The notes under the pieces are model-generated. The model was given only the letters and a program-made list of their open reading frames with translations, ran no database searches and had not been told where the DNA came from. The translations under genes were made by a program, and so were the position numbers. From positions 1 to 18,376 of the forward strand of contig JBJKPP010000191.1 of the NCBI GenBank assembly GCA_046706145.1: a DNA stretch of 18,376 nt, read 5' to 3'. Shown one piece after another: positions 1 to 7,802 of the stretch; position 1 is the first letter of the stretch, and each line of letters begins with the position of its first letter. Source of the DNA: JBJKPP01 sp046706145. Lineage in GTDB: Bacteria > Bacteroidota > Ignavibacteria > Ignavibacteriales > Ignavibacteriaceae.

Positions 1-756
1 AACTTTTATCCATTTTTTCATTAAATTATTTAGCAGAGCAAAAGGGGATTCTTTTATTATTATTTGACAAACTCCTAAAGTTGTACCAATGTACATGTTA
101 ATTCATTCTTATTGATTGGCAAGTTGTCACTCTCGATATGATATTAAGAATTCTTTGAGGCTCTTGTGTTAGTGATGCCAAAACCGCAAAATTCGATTTC
201 CCAAAATCTTTGAATTTGAACGAAAAACAAAGAAAAAAATTCTTTCTGTAGTACTGTTTCGGGCCCCCGCTACACTCACTACAGAAGCCGAACACAAGTC
301 GTTTTCGGTTATTCTTTTTTTAAACGCTACAAATACTACACAACCCGCTGCGAAACCTACAAGTTTTCGATCAAAGGTTTCCCTTTTATGGAAAGTTGGC
401 CTTTTTAATCACACGATTTATTAATATGGAGCTTGGAATAAAAAGCTCCCTGGATACAGATTTTATTTTAACAACAAAAACTTTTTAGTGGCACTGAAAC
501 TATCTCCTGAAACTCCTGACCTTCCCCCGAAAAAGTGATCCAATAATAAAACTTGGAAGAACAGTTTTTGACGTGACGTCAACGGAGTTAGAACGAGAGG
601 ATTAAATAACAAATATTTTAAGTCTAACCTATTTCTTAGATAATAGACTTCTCCTGTCCAGAATTTACTTCTTGATTTTCAATTTTCTTATGTACATTTT
701 GGCATTTAGTGATAATGTTCTTTTGAATTTAGCTCGAATATTAATCATCTGGCATT
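1..756. other. Gene-free AT-rich stretch left of the tRNA-Thr fragment
   Basis: I see no coding region with recognisable protein content here. The only open frame of note is a 65-codon minus-strand frame (98-295) with a low-complexity, unrecognisable product, which I do not call. Visible structure is limited to a 15-bp inverted repeat at 568-582 (TTGACG-TGA-CGTCAA). If the tRNA-Thr remnant at 757-799 is an attachment site, this stretch would be the end of the integrated element. That is inference, since no integrase or other element gene is visible. Confidence 0.5.
568..582. repeat. Short inverted repeat TTGACG-TGA-CGTCAA
   Basis: The arms TTGACG (568-573) and CGTCAA (577-582) are perfect inverted copies around a 3-base centre, and an overlapping TGACGTCA palindrome lies within. 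Such a dyad is typical of a dimeric-regulator operator, but there is no gene close enough to assign it to. Confidence 0.4.
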
Positions 757-799
757 ATTTGTAATCAGCCGGTCGGCGGTTCAAGTCCGTCCGCCAGCT
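757..799 (+). tRNA. Partial tRNA-Thr(TGT): anticodon loop to 3' end only
   Basis: The sequence folds as the 3' half of a tRNA. It has a seven-base anticodon loop TTTGTAA (758-764, anticodon TGT, Thr) and the 3' strand of the anticodon stem TCAGC (765-769). A five-base variable loop (770-774) and a T-arm follow: GGCGG (775-779), loop TTCAAGT (780-786) and CCGTC (787-791). Last come a seven-base acceptor 3' strand (792-798) and a discriminator T at 799. No CCA is encoded. Upstream there is no D-arm, no 5' anticodon-stem strand and no matching acceptor strand (GCTGGCG would be expected near 725), so the tRNA is not functional. Truncation exactly at the anticodon loop matches the crossover site of tyrosine integrases that use tRNA genes. 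In that geometry the mobile element lies to the left and this is the distal att copy. Confidence 0.85.
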
Positions 800-984
800 C
801 AATTTTGGCTCATAATTGCACATTTTTGTTTTTATTTTTCTCTGTTCTGCGTAAGTATATTTTTCTTTACTGAAAATTATTATTTCTTTAACTTACATTA
901 TCTGACTTATCATTGCATTCATCTAAGCGTCCAAAACTATTAATTTTCTAAGCCATTAGAGTTCAATATAATCAGAGGTAACCT
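800..984. other. Leader region upstream of the glycosyltransferase operon
   Basis: This AT-rich, gene-free stretch between the tRNA-Thr remnant and the first glycosyltransferase must hold the operon promoter if transcription starts locally. I cannot pick out a convincing -35/-10 pair. An SD-like AGAGG is at 974-978. Confidence 0.35.
974..978 (+). promoter_or_regulatory. SD-like AGAGG supporting an ATT start at 985
   Basis: AGAGG at 974-978 lies 6 bases before the in-frame ATT at 985 but 18 bases before the first ATG (997), too far for normal initiation. The bases between read I-K-I-L, matching the usual MKIL opening of this glycosyltransferase family, so the SD helps choose the start. Confidence 0.55.
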
Positions 985-2112
985 ATTAAGATTCTAATGC
1001 TTTGTTATGAGTACCCTCCAATTGGCGGCGGCGGTGCCAAAGTTGTCCATGGTCTGACCGATGCATTAAGCAAAATGAATTGTGAAATTGACCTGGTAAC
1101 TATGGGCTACAAGGGATTGCCATATTTCGAAAAAGTTGGCAATGTGAATATTTATAGGGTGAAGTGTCTGAGATTTAATAAAAACATCTGCACCTATCCT
1201 GAAATGTTTACCTATATTATCTCTGCTTTTCCTTTAGTTTTAAAATTAGCCAGAATCAATAAATATATTATAAACCATACTCATTTTATTTTTCCTGACG
1301 GAGTATTAGCTTATTTATTATTCAGATTTACTGGGTTAAATTATATTATTACTGCACACGGCTCGGATGTGCCGGGTTATAACCCTAACAGATTCCAAAC
1401 TCTTCATAAATTATTAACGCCATTTTGGAATGGAATAGTCAGGACGTCAAAAAAAATAATCTTTCCTAGCAATAACTTGAAGGAGTTATTCAAAGTAGCA
1501 AATGATAAAGTTGAAGGAACAATTATTCCTAATGGTATAGATTTAAACAAGTTCTCTCACCTTAAAAAGAAAGAGAAGCAGATTCTTATTGTAAGCAGGA
1601 TGTTCGAAAGGAAAGGGGTACAATACGTCCTTAAAGCCTTTGAAGGGTTTGAAACAGATTACATATTGAATATTGTCGGCGATGGTCCTTTTCTTGAAAG
1701 TCTCAAGAATTTATCCAATGAACTAAATGTTCAGGCTAATTTTCTTGGATTTATGGATAATGGATCTGATGAGTTAAAGAACTTATATGAAATATCTGAG
1801 ATGTTTATTTTTACTTCTGAATCGGAAAATTTTCCCATTGTACTTCTTGAGGCAATGCTTGCCGGGATGGCAATAATAACTTCCCAAAATACCGGGTGTG
1901 CTGAAGTGGTAGGCGATTCCGGAATTTTAGTTGATCCTAAAGATTCAAATCTAATAAGGGAGGAGTTGATTAAACTGATGGCCGATAAACAGCTTTTGAA
2001 AAACTTACAGCTGGCAGCTAGAAATAGGGTGGAGGAATTATTTGGGTGGGACGGGATTGCCCATCAATATATGAAACTTTATGAGAATTGCGCGGAGAAC
2101 AAACATATCTAA
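985..2112 (+). CDS. GT4-family glycosyltransferase (probable ATT start)
   Basis: This is a GT-B fold, retaining nucleotide-sugar glycosyltransferase, probably cytoplasmic and adding a sugar to a lipid-linked or surface glycan. Counting from the first ATG (997), the N-terminal acceptor domain has the glycine-rich loop PPIGGGGAK (residues 7-15) and an AHGSD motif (120-124). The C-terminal donor domain starts near PNGID (178-182), continues through VSRMFERKG, and has the EX7E pair E277/E285 followed by a glycine-rich GCAEVV segment. The family normally opens MKIL-M. Here those codons are ATT-AAG-ATT-CTA-ATG, with an in-frame stop just upstream (979-981) and a well-spaced SD, so I infer an ATT start at 985 (375 residues). 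The conservative alternative is ATG 997. It is the first gene of the plus-strand glycan operon. Donor and acceptor cannot be read from sequence. Confidence 0.9.
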   Translation: MKILMLCYEYPPIGGGGAKVVHGLTDALSKMNCEIDLVTMGYKGLPYFEKVGNVNIYRVKCLRFNKNICTYPEMFTYIISAFPLVLKLARINKYIINHTHFIFPDGVLAYLLFRFTGLNYIITAHGSDVPGYNPNRFQTLHKLLTPFWNGIVRTSKKIIFPSNNLKELFKVANDKVEGTIIPNGIDLNKFSHLKKKEKQILIVSRMFERKGVQYVLKAFEGFETDYILNIVGDGPFLESLKNLSNELNVQANFLGFMDNGSDELKNLYEISEMFIFTSESENFPIVLLEAMLAGMAIITSQNTGCAEVVGDSGILVDPKDSNLIREELIKLMADKQLLKNLQLAARNRVEELFGWDGIAHQYMKLYENCAENKHI

Positions 2113-2166
2113 ATTATTTTATGCTGATTTAAAGATACCCAGAGGTTAATTAAAACTTTTTACAGA

Positions 2167-3276
2167 ATGGCTTTAAGAAAAATTTGTTTTATTTGTATCG
2201 AAATTTTTGGATGGGGGAAGTATGGTGGATTCGGGCGGGCTACACGCACCATCGCAGGCGAATTGGCGAAAAGAGGGATTGAGGTATTTGCAGTTGTACC
2301 AAAAAGACAGAATCAGAAAGATTTTGAGATTCTAGATGGCATTAAGGTATTAGGTTTTGATAAATATAATCTTTTGAGAGCAAAAGAGTTGTTAATTCAA
2401 TGTCAGGCGGATATTTATCATTCAGAAGAGCCGTCAATTATAACTTATTTGGCTAATAAGACATTACCTAGCAAAATTCATTTGGTTACTTCAAGGGATC
2501 CTAGAAATTTTAAAGACTGGATACAGGAAGCAATATATCCATCTGGAAATTCTTTACAGGTTCTTTCTAATATGCTTTTTGAAAATAATATTTTAGTATC
2601 TAGATCTGTTAGAAGAGCTGATGGTGTATATTGTACAGCCAAATTTCTGAAAAACAAAGTCACGAAAAAGTATAACTTAAAAGAACCTGTGAAATTTCTT
2701 CCAACTCCTGTTCAAATTCCTAAAAAACCAATTATTAAATCCGAACAGCCTATGGTTTGTTTTGTTTCAAGATTTGATAGGAGGAAAAAACCCGAGTTAT
2801 TTTTCAACTTAGCTAAGTCTTTCCCTGATGTAAAATTTATTGCGATCGGAAAGAGTAGAGATGCAAATTATGAGCGCTATTTAAAAAATAAATACTCCTA
2901 TATACAAAACCTGGAAATACCCGGTTTCATAAATCAATTCGAAACGGATAAAGTTTTTCAGATTCTTGAAAAGAGCTGGGTTCTAATAAATACCTCAGTA
3001 AGAGAGGGCCTCCCTAATTCTTTTTTAGAAGCTCTTGCTCACAAGTGTGCAATATTAAGTTCCGTAAACCCTGAAGATATTACGGAGAATTTTGGCTTTT
3101 ATGTCAAACATGACAACTTTGCCAGTGGACTAAAACAACTGTTGAGAAATAATAGTTGGCTTACTAAAGGCGAGGAAGGACAAAAATATGTTATGGAGAA
3201 TTATGAATTGAATAAATCAATTGATGAACATATAAATATTTATGAAAGTTTGGTTGCAACGAGAAGAAATTTATAA
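2167..3276 (+). CDS. GT4-family glycosyltransferase
   Basis: This is a second GT-B glycosyltransferase of 369 residues, a normal length. The N-terminal half has the glycine-rich acceptor loop (WGKYGGFGRATR, residues 16-27). The C-terminal half begins with the strand CFVSRFDRRKKPE (198-210), typical of the donor domain start, and has the EX7E pair E280/E288 in REGLPNSFLEAL. The gene sits 54 bases after the first glycosyltransferase and 14 before the next gene, so it is probably cotranscribed. No SD lies at normal distance from the ATG; an AGAGG is about 21 bases upstream, too far to be the site used. The protein is clearly divergent from the first one rather than a recent duplicate. Its sugar specificity is unknown. 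Confidence 0.9.
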   Translation: MALRKICFICIEIFGWGKYGGFGRATRTIAGELAKRGIEVFAVVPKRQNQKDFEILDGIKVLGFDKYNLLRAKELLIQCQADIYHSEEPSIITYLANKTLPSKIHLVTSRDPRNFKDWIQEAIYPSGNSLQVLSNMLFENNILVSRSVRRADGVYCTAKFLKNKVTKKYNLKEPVKFLPTPVQIPKKPIIKSEQPMVCFVSRFDRRKKPELFFNLAKSFPDVKFIAIGKSRDANYERYLKNKYSYIQNLEIPGFINQFETDKVFQILEKSWVLINTSVREGLPNSFLEALAHKCAILSSVNPEDITENFGFYVKHDNFASGLKQLLRNNSWLTKGEEGQKYVMENYELNKSIDEHINIYESLVATRRNL

Positions 3277-3290
3277 CAGCTACATTTTCT

Positions 3291-4136
3291 ATGGAAGCAA
3301 AAAATGATTCACATTATGTTTCGGTTGTCATACCAACTATAGGCAGAAGCACACTTTCGTTATTACTTGAGGCGCTTGAGCATCAAATACGAAAACCCGA
3401 CGAAGTTATTGTAATGAAGGATGAATTTCGTCTTGGACCAAGTATCATGCGGAATGAGGGAATTGCTAAAGCCAGTGGTGATCTTATTGCATTTTTAGAT
3501 GATGATGTGGTACCGGAAAGTGATTGGCTGGAAATTTTTATCAAAGCTATTGATGAATACAAAGCTGATGTAGTTAGTAGTAATTATTTAGAGACGGACC
3601 CTTTTCTTCATGATATTAGAGAAAGAAGAAAAATGCCCAAAGAGATTGTGATTAACCCGGGAGGATTTGCCGGAATTGGAGGCAACATAATATATAAGAA
3701 ATCTGCTTTGGATGAATGCTATGAAAGAGATGGCTTTATCTTCGATGTGCAAAATATGATTACCCAGGATATTCAGCTTGCTGCAAGAATGCTTTCTTAC
3801 GGGTGTAAGTTCGTATGGGTAGTTAATAATGTCAAACATCTAAGAAAGGTTAATGTTCCAAAATTTATAAAATTTCAATTTAATCGCGGAATAGGAATTC
3901 AAATTCTCGATTCGTATAAGAAATCGCACAAAAATCTTAATGTAGGTTCAGGTATGTTATGGAATGAAAACTCTCGAAGGGGCAATAAATGGATTTCTAT
4001 TTTACTCCATCGAATAATTGGGCCGTTTGACATAAAAAGCTTTTCTAAATTAAGATATTTTATCCTTTTCTGGTTTGGCGAAAAAGCTAAAGCAATTGGC
4101 TTTGTGTACTCTACGATTAAGGAACGTTTTAAATGA
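3291..4136 (+). CDS. GT2-family glycosyltransferase
   Basis: This 281-residue enzyme has a single GT-A domain of the inverting family 2. The opening strand SVVIPTIGR (11-19) is the usual nucleotide-binding start. MRNEGIAKASGD followed by FLDDDVVP (68-75) carries the DDD metal/nucleotide-binding motif (70-72). Later TQDIQLAARM occupies the place of the catalytic E/D-D motif, and a basic C-terminal tail may associate with the membrane. There is no signal peptide, so it probably acts on the cytoplasmic face of the inner membrane. Its stop codon overlaps the start of the next gene by 4 bases (ATGA), indicating translational coupling with the membrane protein. Confidence 0.88.
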   Translation: MEAKNDSHYVSVVIPTIGRSTLSLLLEALEHQIRKPDEVIVMKDEFRLGPSIMRNEGIAKASGDLIAFLDDDVVPESDWLEIFIKAIDEYKADVVSSNYLETDPFLHDIRERRKMPKEIVINPGGFAGIGGNIIYKKSALDECYERDGFIFDVQNMITQDIQLAARMLSYGCKFVWVVNNVKHLRKVNVPKFIKFQFNRGIGIQILDSYKKSHKNLNVGSGMLWNENSRRGNKWISILLHRIIGPFDIKSFSKLRYFILFWFGEKAKAIGFVYSTIKERFK

Positions 4137-5110
4137 AAAAAAAGTTTGCACTTTTAATTAAAATTATCTTAACCGTAGGGATCCTTGTTTACATTTTCTT
4201 TAAAGTACCTTTTAGCAAAATCCTTCTATCAATTTCCTCAGCGAATATAATCCTTATACTGGCAGTAATCGCTTTGAATATTCCCATAGTATTACTTTCA
4301 TCATTACAGACGAAATATTTGACTGCAGTCCAAAAAATTTCCATATCATTTGGAGAAATATTAAAAATATATATAACAACTTCTTTTTACTCTTCATTCC
4401 TCCCGGGTTCATTAACAGGAGGCGCAGTAAAATGGTATAAGTTTACAAAATTTACTTCAAAATCTTCAGCTGCTGCGGTGGTCGTATTCAATAGGTATCT
4501 GGAAATATTTATGACGATTCTGATTGGATTATTATTTTCTTTGCCTATTGTTATCAGCTCAAGTTATAAATATTTGATAATATTATGGTTTATTGTTTTT
4601 GCATTTTTAATTTCAAGTTATTTCCTTTTACTCAACGTTACATTTCTCAAGAAAATTCAAGAAACGGTTGATTCAGTAAAGATACTATCCGGTTTAAGGA
4701 GTAAAATTATAAATTTAATAGAAGCCATGGTTAAATTTCATGATCTTACTATTAAAGACCATCTTGAAATTTTAGGAATAATGTTCTCATATCATTTCTT
4801 ATCAATTATAGGCTTATATCTTATCGCTGAATCAGTAAACGTCTCTTTGAGCATTTTTACATTTGGTTGGATACGCGCGGCTGTAGTAATTATGTCCATG
4901 ATTCCTATCTCTTACTCCGGCTTAGGTGTACGGGAAGGGATTATGATATATTTGCTTTCATTATTCAAAGTTTTACCACAAACTGCTTTTGTTATCTCGT
5001 TATTGTGGTTTGCTAAGAATTTAACAATAGCTTTGGCCGGAGGAATAGTAGAGTTAAAAGATTTTTTGATTAGTAAAAGTTATAAACCTTCTGAAGGAAT
5101 TGGTAATTGA
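4133..5110 (+). CDS. Flippase-like integral membrane protein (LPG_synthase_TM / UPF0104 type)
   Basis: This is a polytopic membrane protein of 325 residues with multiple hydrophobic segments from about residue 5 to 310. It has the family hallmark FLPGSLTGGAVKWYKF (89-104) and, near the C-terminus, a GLGVREG motif. The family includes the transmembrane part of lysylphosphatidylglycerol synthase (MprF) and many stand-alone proteins next to glycosyltransferases, where they are often annotated flippase-like. The soluble aminoacyl-transfer domain of MprF is absent, so a lysyl-PG synthase role is unlikely. Both neighbours are GT2 genes with 4-base overlaps, so a role in moving or presenting the lipid-linked glycan made by this operon is a reasonable inference. 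Confidence 0.85.
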   Translation: MKKKFALLIKIILTVGILVYIFFKVPFSKILLSISSANIILILAVIALNIPIVLLSSLQTKYLTAVQKISISFGEILKIYITTSFYSSFLPGSLTGGAVKWYKFTKFTSKSSAAAVVVFNRYLEIFMTILIGLLFSLPIVISSSYKYLIILWFIVFAFLISSYFLLLNVTFLKKIQETVDSVKILSGLRSKIINLIEAMVKFHDLTIKDHLEILGIMFSYHFLSIIGLYLIAESVNVSLSIFTFGWIRAAVVIMSMIPISYSGLGVREGIMIYLLSLFKVLPQTAFVISLLWFAKNLTIALAGGIVELKDFLISKSYKPSEGIGN

Positions 5111-6015
5111 ACAAAGTAGTTATTCTAATTCTTAATTATAATAAGGTAAACGACTTAATTGAATGCCTTGAAAGCGTTTTTAGATTGGATTACTCTGAGT
5201 TCAATATTGTTGTAGTAGATAATGGCTCAACAGATGGCTCGGCAGATGAGGTACAAAAAAGATTTCAAAATATTCATGTGATTAGGTTACCTGAAAACTT
5301 AGGTATTGTGAAAGCAAGAATTATGGGGGCAGAGTTTGTAAGGAGTAATTTTATGTTTGATTTTGTCCTGTTTTTAGACAACGACACGATGCTGCGACCA
5401 AGTTTCTTAAGTGAGCTCATACGAGGCTTTTCTCTAGAAAAAGACACGGGCATTACTTGTGGAAAAACATATACTAATTTTGATTCAAAAATTATTATGT
5501 CAGCGGGGGTCACAGTAAATTTATTTACTGGTTTGATTGAGGATCGAGGTTATGGGAAATTAGATAGTGGCCAATATGATTCAGTTTCCGAAGTTGATGC
5601 TTGCGGTGGATTTGGATTCCTCATTTCAAGAGATGCGTTTTTGTTTGCAGGCGAATTTGATAAAAGATTTAATTTTTATGGATGGGAGGATGTAGATTTT
5701 TGCTTTAGGGTAAAAAAGAATGGATATAAAATATTGTTTATACCTAGTGCCGTTATGTGTCATAAGGGTACAAAACTTGGTAGAGGACCAAAACCTGAAT
5801 ACGAAAGAAGCAAGGTTAAGAACTATTTCCTTTTTCTCAGAATCCATGCAAACTTAATTCAAAGGTTTACATGTTTCTTCATAATTCCATTTAGAGCATT
5901 ATTTCTGTCCTTGAAATTAATTAGAGAAGGACACACACGCATAATATTTCAGCAAATAAAGGGATTGTTTGATTTAATAAAGAAACGAAAAAGGCCAAAT
6001 CTAATTAAAGGATAA
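5107..6015 (+). CDS. GT2-family glycosyltransferase (rhamnosyltransferase-like), TTG start
   Basis: This GT-A glycosyltransferase of 302 residues has the opening ILILNYNKVNDL (6-17), VVVDNGSTDGS (35-45), the metal-binding DND in FLDNDTM (89-95), a CGGFGFLISRDAF segment (166-178), and the catalytic GWEDVDFCFRV (192-202). This arrangement resembles rhamnosyltransferases and related GT2 enzymes of O-antigen pathways; the actual sugar is unknown. The start is a TTG that overlaps the previous stop by 4 bases (TTGA at 5107-5110). The residues after it (NKVVILILNYN) match the family N-terminus, so the TTG is well supported. A basic C-terminal region with hydrophobic stretches (about 255-275) suggests peripheral or membrane attachment. 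Confidence 0.9.
   Translation: MNKVVILILNYNKVNDLIECLESVFRLDYSEFNIVVVDNGSTDGSADEVQKRFQNIHVIRLPENLGIVKARIMGAEFVRSNFMFDFVLFLDNDTMLRPSFLSELIRGFSLEKDTGITCGKTYTNFDSKIIMSAGVTVNLFTGLIEDRGYGKLDSGQYDSVSEVDACGGFGFLISRDAFLFAGEFDKRFNFYGWEDVDFCFRVKKNGYKILFIPSAVMCHKGTKLGRGPKPEYERSKVKNYFLFLRIHANLIQRFTCFFIIPFRALFLSLKLIREGHTRIIFQQIKGLFDLIKKRKRPNLIKG
6007..6012 (+). promoter_or_regulatory. SD AAAGGA inside the end of the GT2 gene
   Basis: AAAGGA lies 7 bases before the ATG at 6020 and just before the stop codon (6013-6015) of the upstream gene. It supports ATG 6020 over the internal ATG (residue 13), where the conserved domain itself begins. Confidence 0.6.
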
Positions 6016-6019
6016 ATTT

Positions 6020-7654
6020 ATGATGAATAATCCTAATAAAAATGGAAATACTAATATGCAGATTATCGCGTTCGGTCTCGATGCAGTAGATCCTGATCTG
6101 GTCGATAGATGGGCTAAAGAAGGATATTTGCCGGTTATCTCTTCACTAAGAGAAAGCGGTAGCTGGGGCAAACTAATGTCAAATACCGAAATTTCAAGCG
6201 GGACTACATGGGCTTCCCTCAATACGGGTACTTCCGCTGCAAAACACGGGATGGGGTTCTATCATCGTCAACTTAGAACAGGATCTTATGAAATAGTTAA
6301 GAAATATGCCGATCAAATGGGGCGAAATCCGTTCTGGAAAATTCTAAGCGAAATTGGAAAAAGAATTTTAATTTTTGATATTCCTGTTATTTATCCGATC
6401 GAGAGCGTTCGGGGTGTTCAAATTGTTGGATGGGGAGAAGAGGGGTTGAACTGGGAGCAATCGTCCTTGCCACCGGAAATTATGAATGAAATACTTTCGA
6501 AATTTGGCAAACATCCTCTTGACGGTTGGTATCAAAAAGTTATCAAGTCAGTTAAAGAATGGAAAGAACTCAAGGCTAAACTGATCGAAGGCATTAAAAC
6601 AAGAACAGCTATTGCTAAATGGCTTTTAGAGAAAGCAGTATCTGATTTTGCCTTAATTGGATTTGCTGAAACACACTGGGCTGGGCATTATTTTTGGCAT
6701 CTTATGGACGAGACGAACCCTAAGTTTGATCCAGTTACTGCAAAAGAATGCGGAACAACTTTGCTTGAGGTTTATATGGAAGTTGACAGGTCAATTGGAC
6801 AACTTTTGGATTGCTGTCCTGGCTATACAACTTTTATTTTTTCCAATACTGGCATCGGTCCTAATTATTCCGGTCAACATCTAATTCCGGAAATTTTGAA
6901 ACGACTTGGAATGACGGATAATATGCCTCAGAGTAAAGGTAATAATGTTTTGAAAAAGTTATTACCGGCTTATCGCTGGGGGCCATATACTGTAAAGAAG
7001 GTTGAAAAAATTGTTTCTGCTGATATAATAGAGAAGGTAAAAGAAATCATTCCGTCTAAGTTATGGGATAAATGGACTAGACGTTTTCTTACAGTTGGCA
7101 ACAATTGGAAAACAAGTAAAACATTTACTTTACCTGCAGATTTTACAGGTGCAATAAGAATTAACTTGAAAGGGCGAGAACCAAACGGCCTCGTAGAAAA
7201 TTCAGAATATGATTCTCTTTGTGAAGAACTAATTCGTGAATTTAAAGCTCTAATAAACCCGCTTACCGGTGAAAAAGCCGTGACCGATGTAATAAAAGTT
7301 AGGGAAAAGTATAAAGGAGAATTTATTGATGATCTTCCTGATCTTATTGTGAAATGGGAAGGAAGTTCACCAATAACCTCATTGACCTCAGAACGCATTG
7401 GAATCGTTTCGGGGACTTTACTCGATAATCGCTCCGGAGCACATAAAACTTATGGATTATTAATAGCTAAAGGTGAGCAAGTTAAGAACGTTCATGATTT
7501 CAATGATGGAAACATTGAAGATATTGCCCCAACTATTTTATATTTATTTGGAGCAGCAATTCCCGAAGATATTGACGGTAAAATATTGATGGAAATAATT
7601 ACAGCTGATTTTCAAAATGAATACCCTGTTAAGATAATAAAAGGGAAGGTATGA
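6020..7654 (+). CDS. AlkP-superfamily (type I phosphodiesterase-like) protein with altered metal site
   Basis: This 544-residue protein has the fold signature of the alkaline phosphatase superfamily phosphodiesterase/phosphomutase group. Visible elements are MQIIAFGLDAVDPD (13-26, with D21 as the first metal ligand), SSGTTWASLNTG (59-70, nucleophile T/S region), KHG (75-77), ETHWAGHYFWH (217-227), SNTGIGPNYSG (275-285), SGAHKTYGLLIAKG (472-485) and the closing DIAPTILYLFG (501-511). Active relatives usually read ETDxxxHxxW and SDHG. Here the D is H219, and the Asp-His pair is N276/T277, so three expected metal ligands are changed while D21, H223 and H475 remain. It may be a subfamily with altered chemistry or a pseudoenzyme. 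There is no signal peptide. The gene follows the GT2 gene by 4 bases and ends the glycan operon, so a role in that pathway is inferred. Confidence 0.85.
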   Translation: MMNNPNKNGNTNMQIIAFGLDAVDPDLVDRWAKEGYLPVISSLRESGSWGKLMSNTEISSGTTWASLNTGTSAAKHGMGFYHRQLRTGSYEIVKKYADQMGRNPFWKILSEIGKRILIFDIPVIYPIESVRGVQIVGWGEEGLNWEQSSLPPEIMNEILSKFGKHPLDGWYQKVIKSVKEWKELKAKLIEGIKTRTAIAKWLLEKAVSDFALIGFAETHWAGHYFWHLMDETNPKFDPVTAKECGTTLLEVYMEVDRSIGQLLDCCPGYTTFIFSNTGIGPNYSGQHLIPEILKRLGMTDNMPQSKGNNVLKKLLPAYRWGPYTVKKVEKIVSADIIEKVKEIIPSKLWDKWTRRFLTVGNNWKTSKTFTLPADFTGAIRINLKGREPNGLVENSEYDSLCEELIREFKALINPLTGEKAVTDVIKVREKYKGEFIDDLPDLIVKWEGSSPITSLTSERIGIVSGTLLDNRSGAHKTYGLLIAKGEQVKNVHDFNDGNIEDIAPTILYLFGAAIPEDIDGKILMEIITADFQNEYPVKIIKGKV

Positions 7655-7754
7655 TCGATTCTGTAGTGCGTCTAATATTCATGTAAGAGAAAAATCTTAT
7701 ATTAAAATGCGATTAAACTCCAATTCAATTCCGGAAAGTTTACTGCTGCCCGCC

Positions 7755-7797
7755 GAGACCAGCACCAAAAAGTATATAAACTAGAGCCTGGTTTTTT
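7755..7797 (+). terminator. Possible weak terminator between convergent genes
   Basis: GAGACCAG (7755-7762) can pair with CTGGTTTT (7788-7795) using two G-U wobbles around a 25-base loop, and the 3' arm runs into a T-rich stretch. The position, after the glycan operon and facing the MFS gene, is right for a terminator, but the core stem is only five Watson-Crick pairs. Confidence 0.3.
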
Positions 7798-7802
7798 GTT
7801 TA

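Noticed and set aside
63..92. Possible sigma-70 promoter starting with TTGACA at 64-69
   Set aside because: At 17 bases the -10 position reads CAATGT, a poor match, and no gene follows.
98..295. 65-residue minus-strand frame near the left edge
   Set aside because: The product is of low complexity, unrecognisable and without a clear ribosome binding site. It is likely chance in AT-rich DNA.
715..799. A complete tRNA-Thr gene
   Set aside because: Only the anticodon loop to the 3' end is present. The acceptor 5' strand, D-arm and 5' anticodon-stem strand have no match upstream of 757.
6970..7398. 142-residue frame antisense to the AlkP-like gene
   Set aside because: It lies fully inside a well-supported coding region and its product is rich in Ser and Phe, as expected of a reverse-strand shadow.
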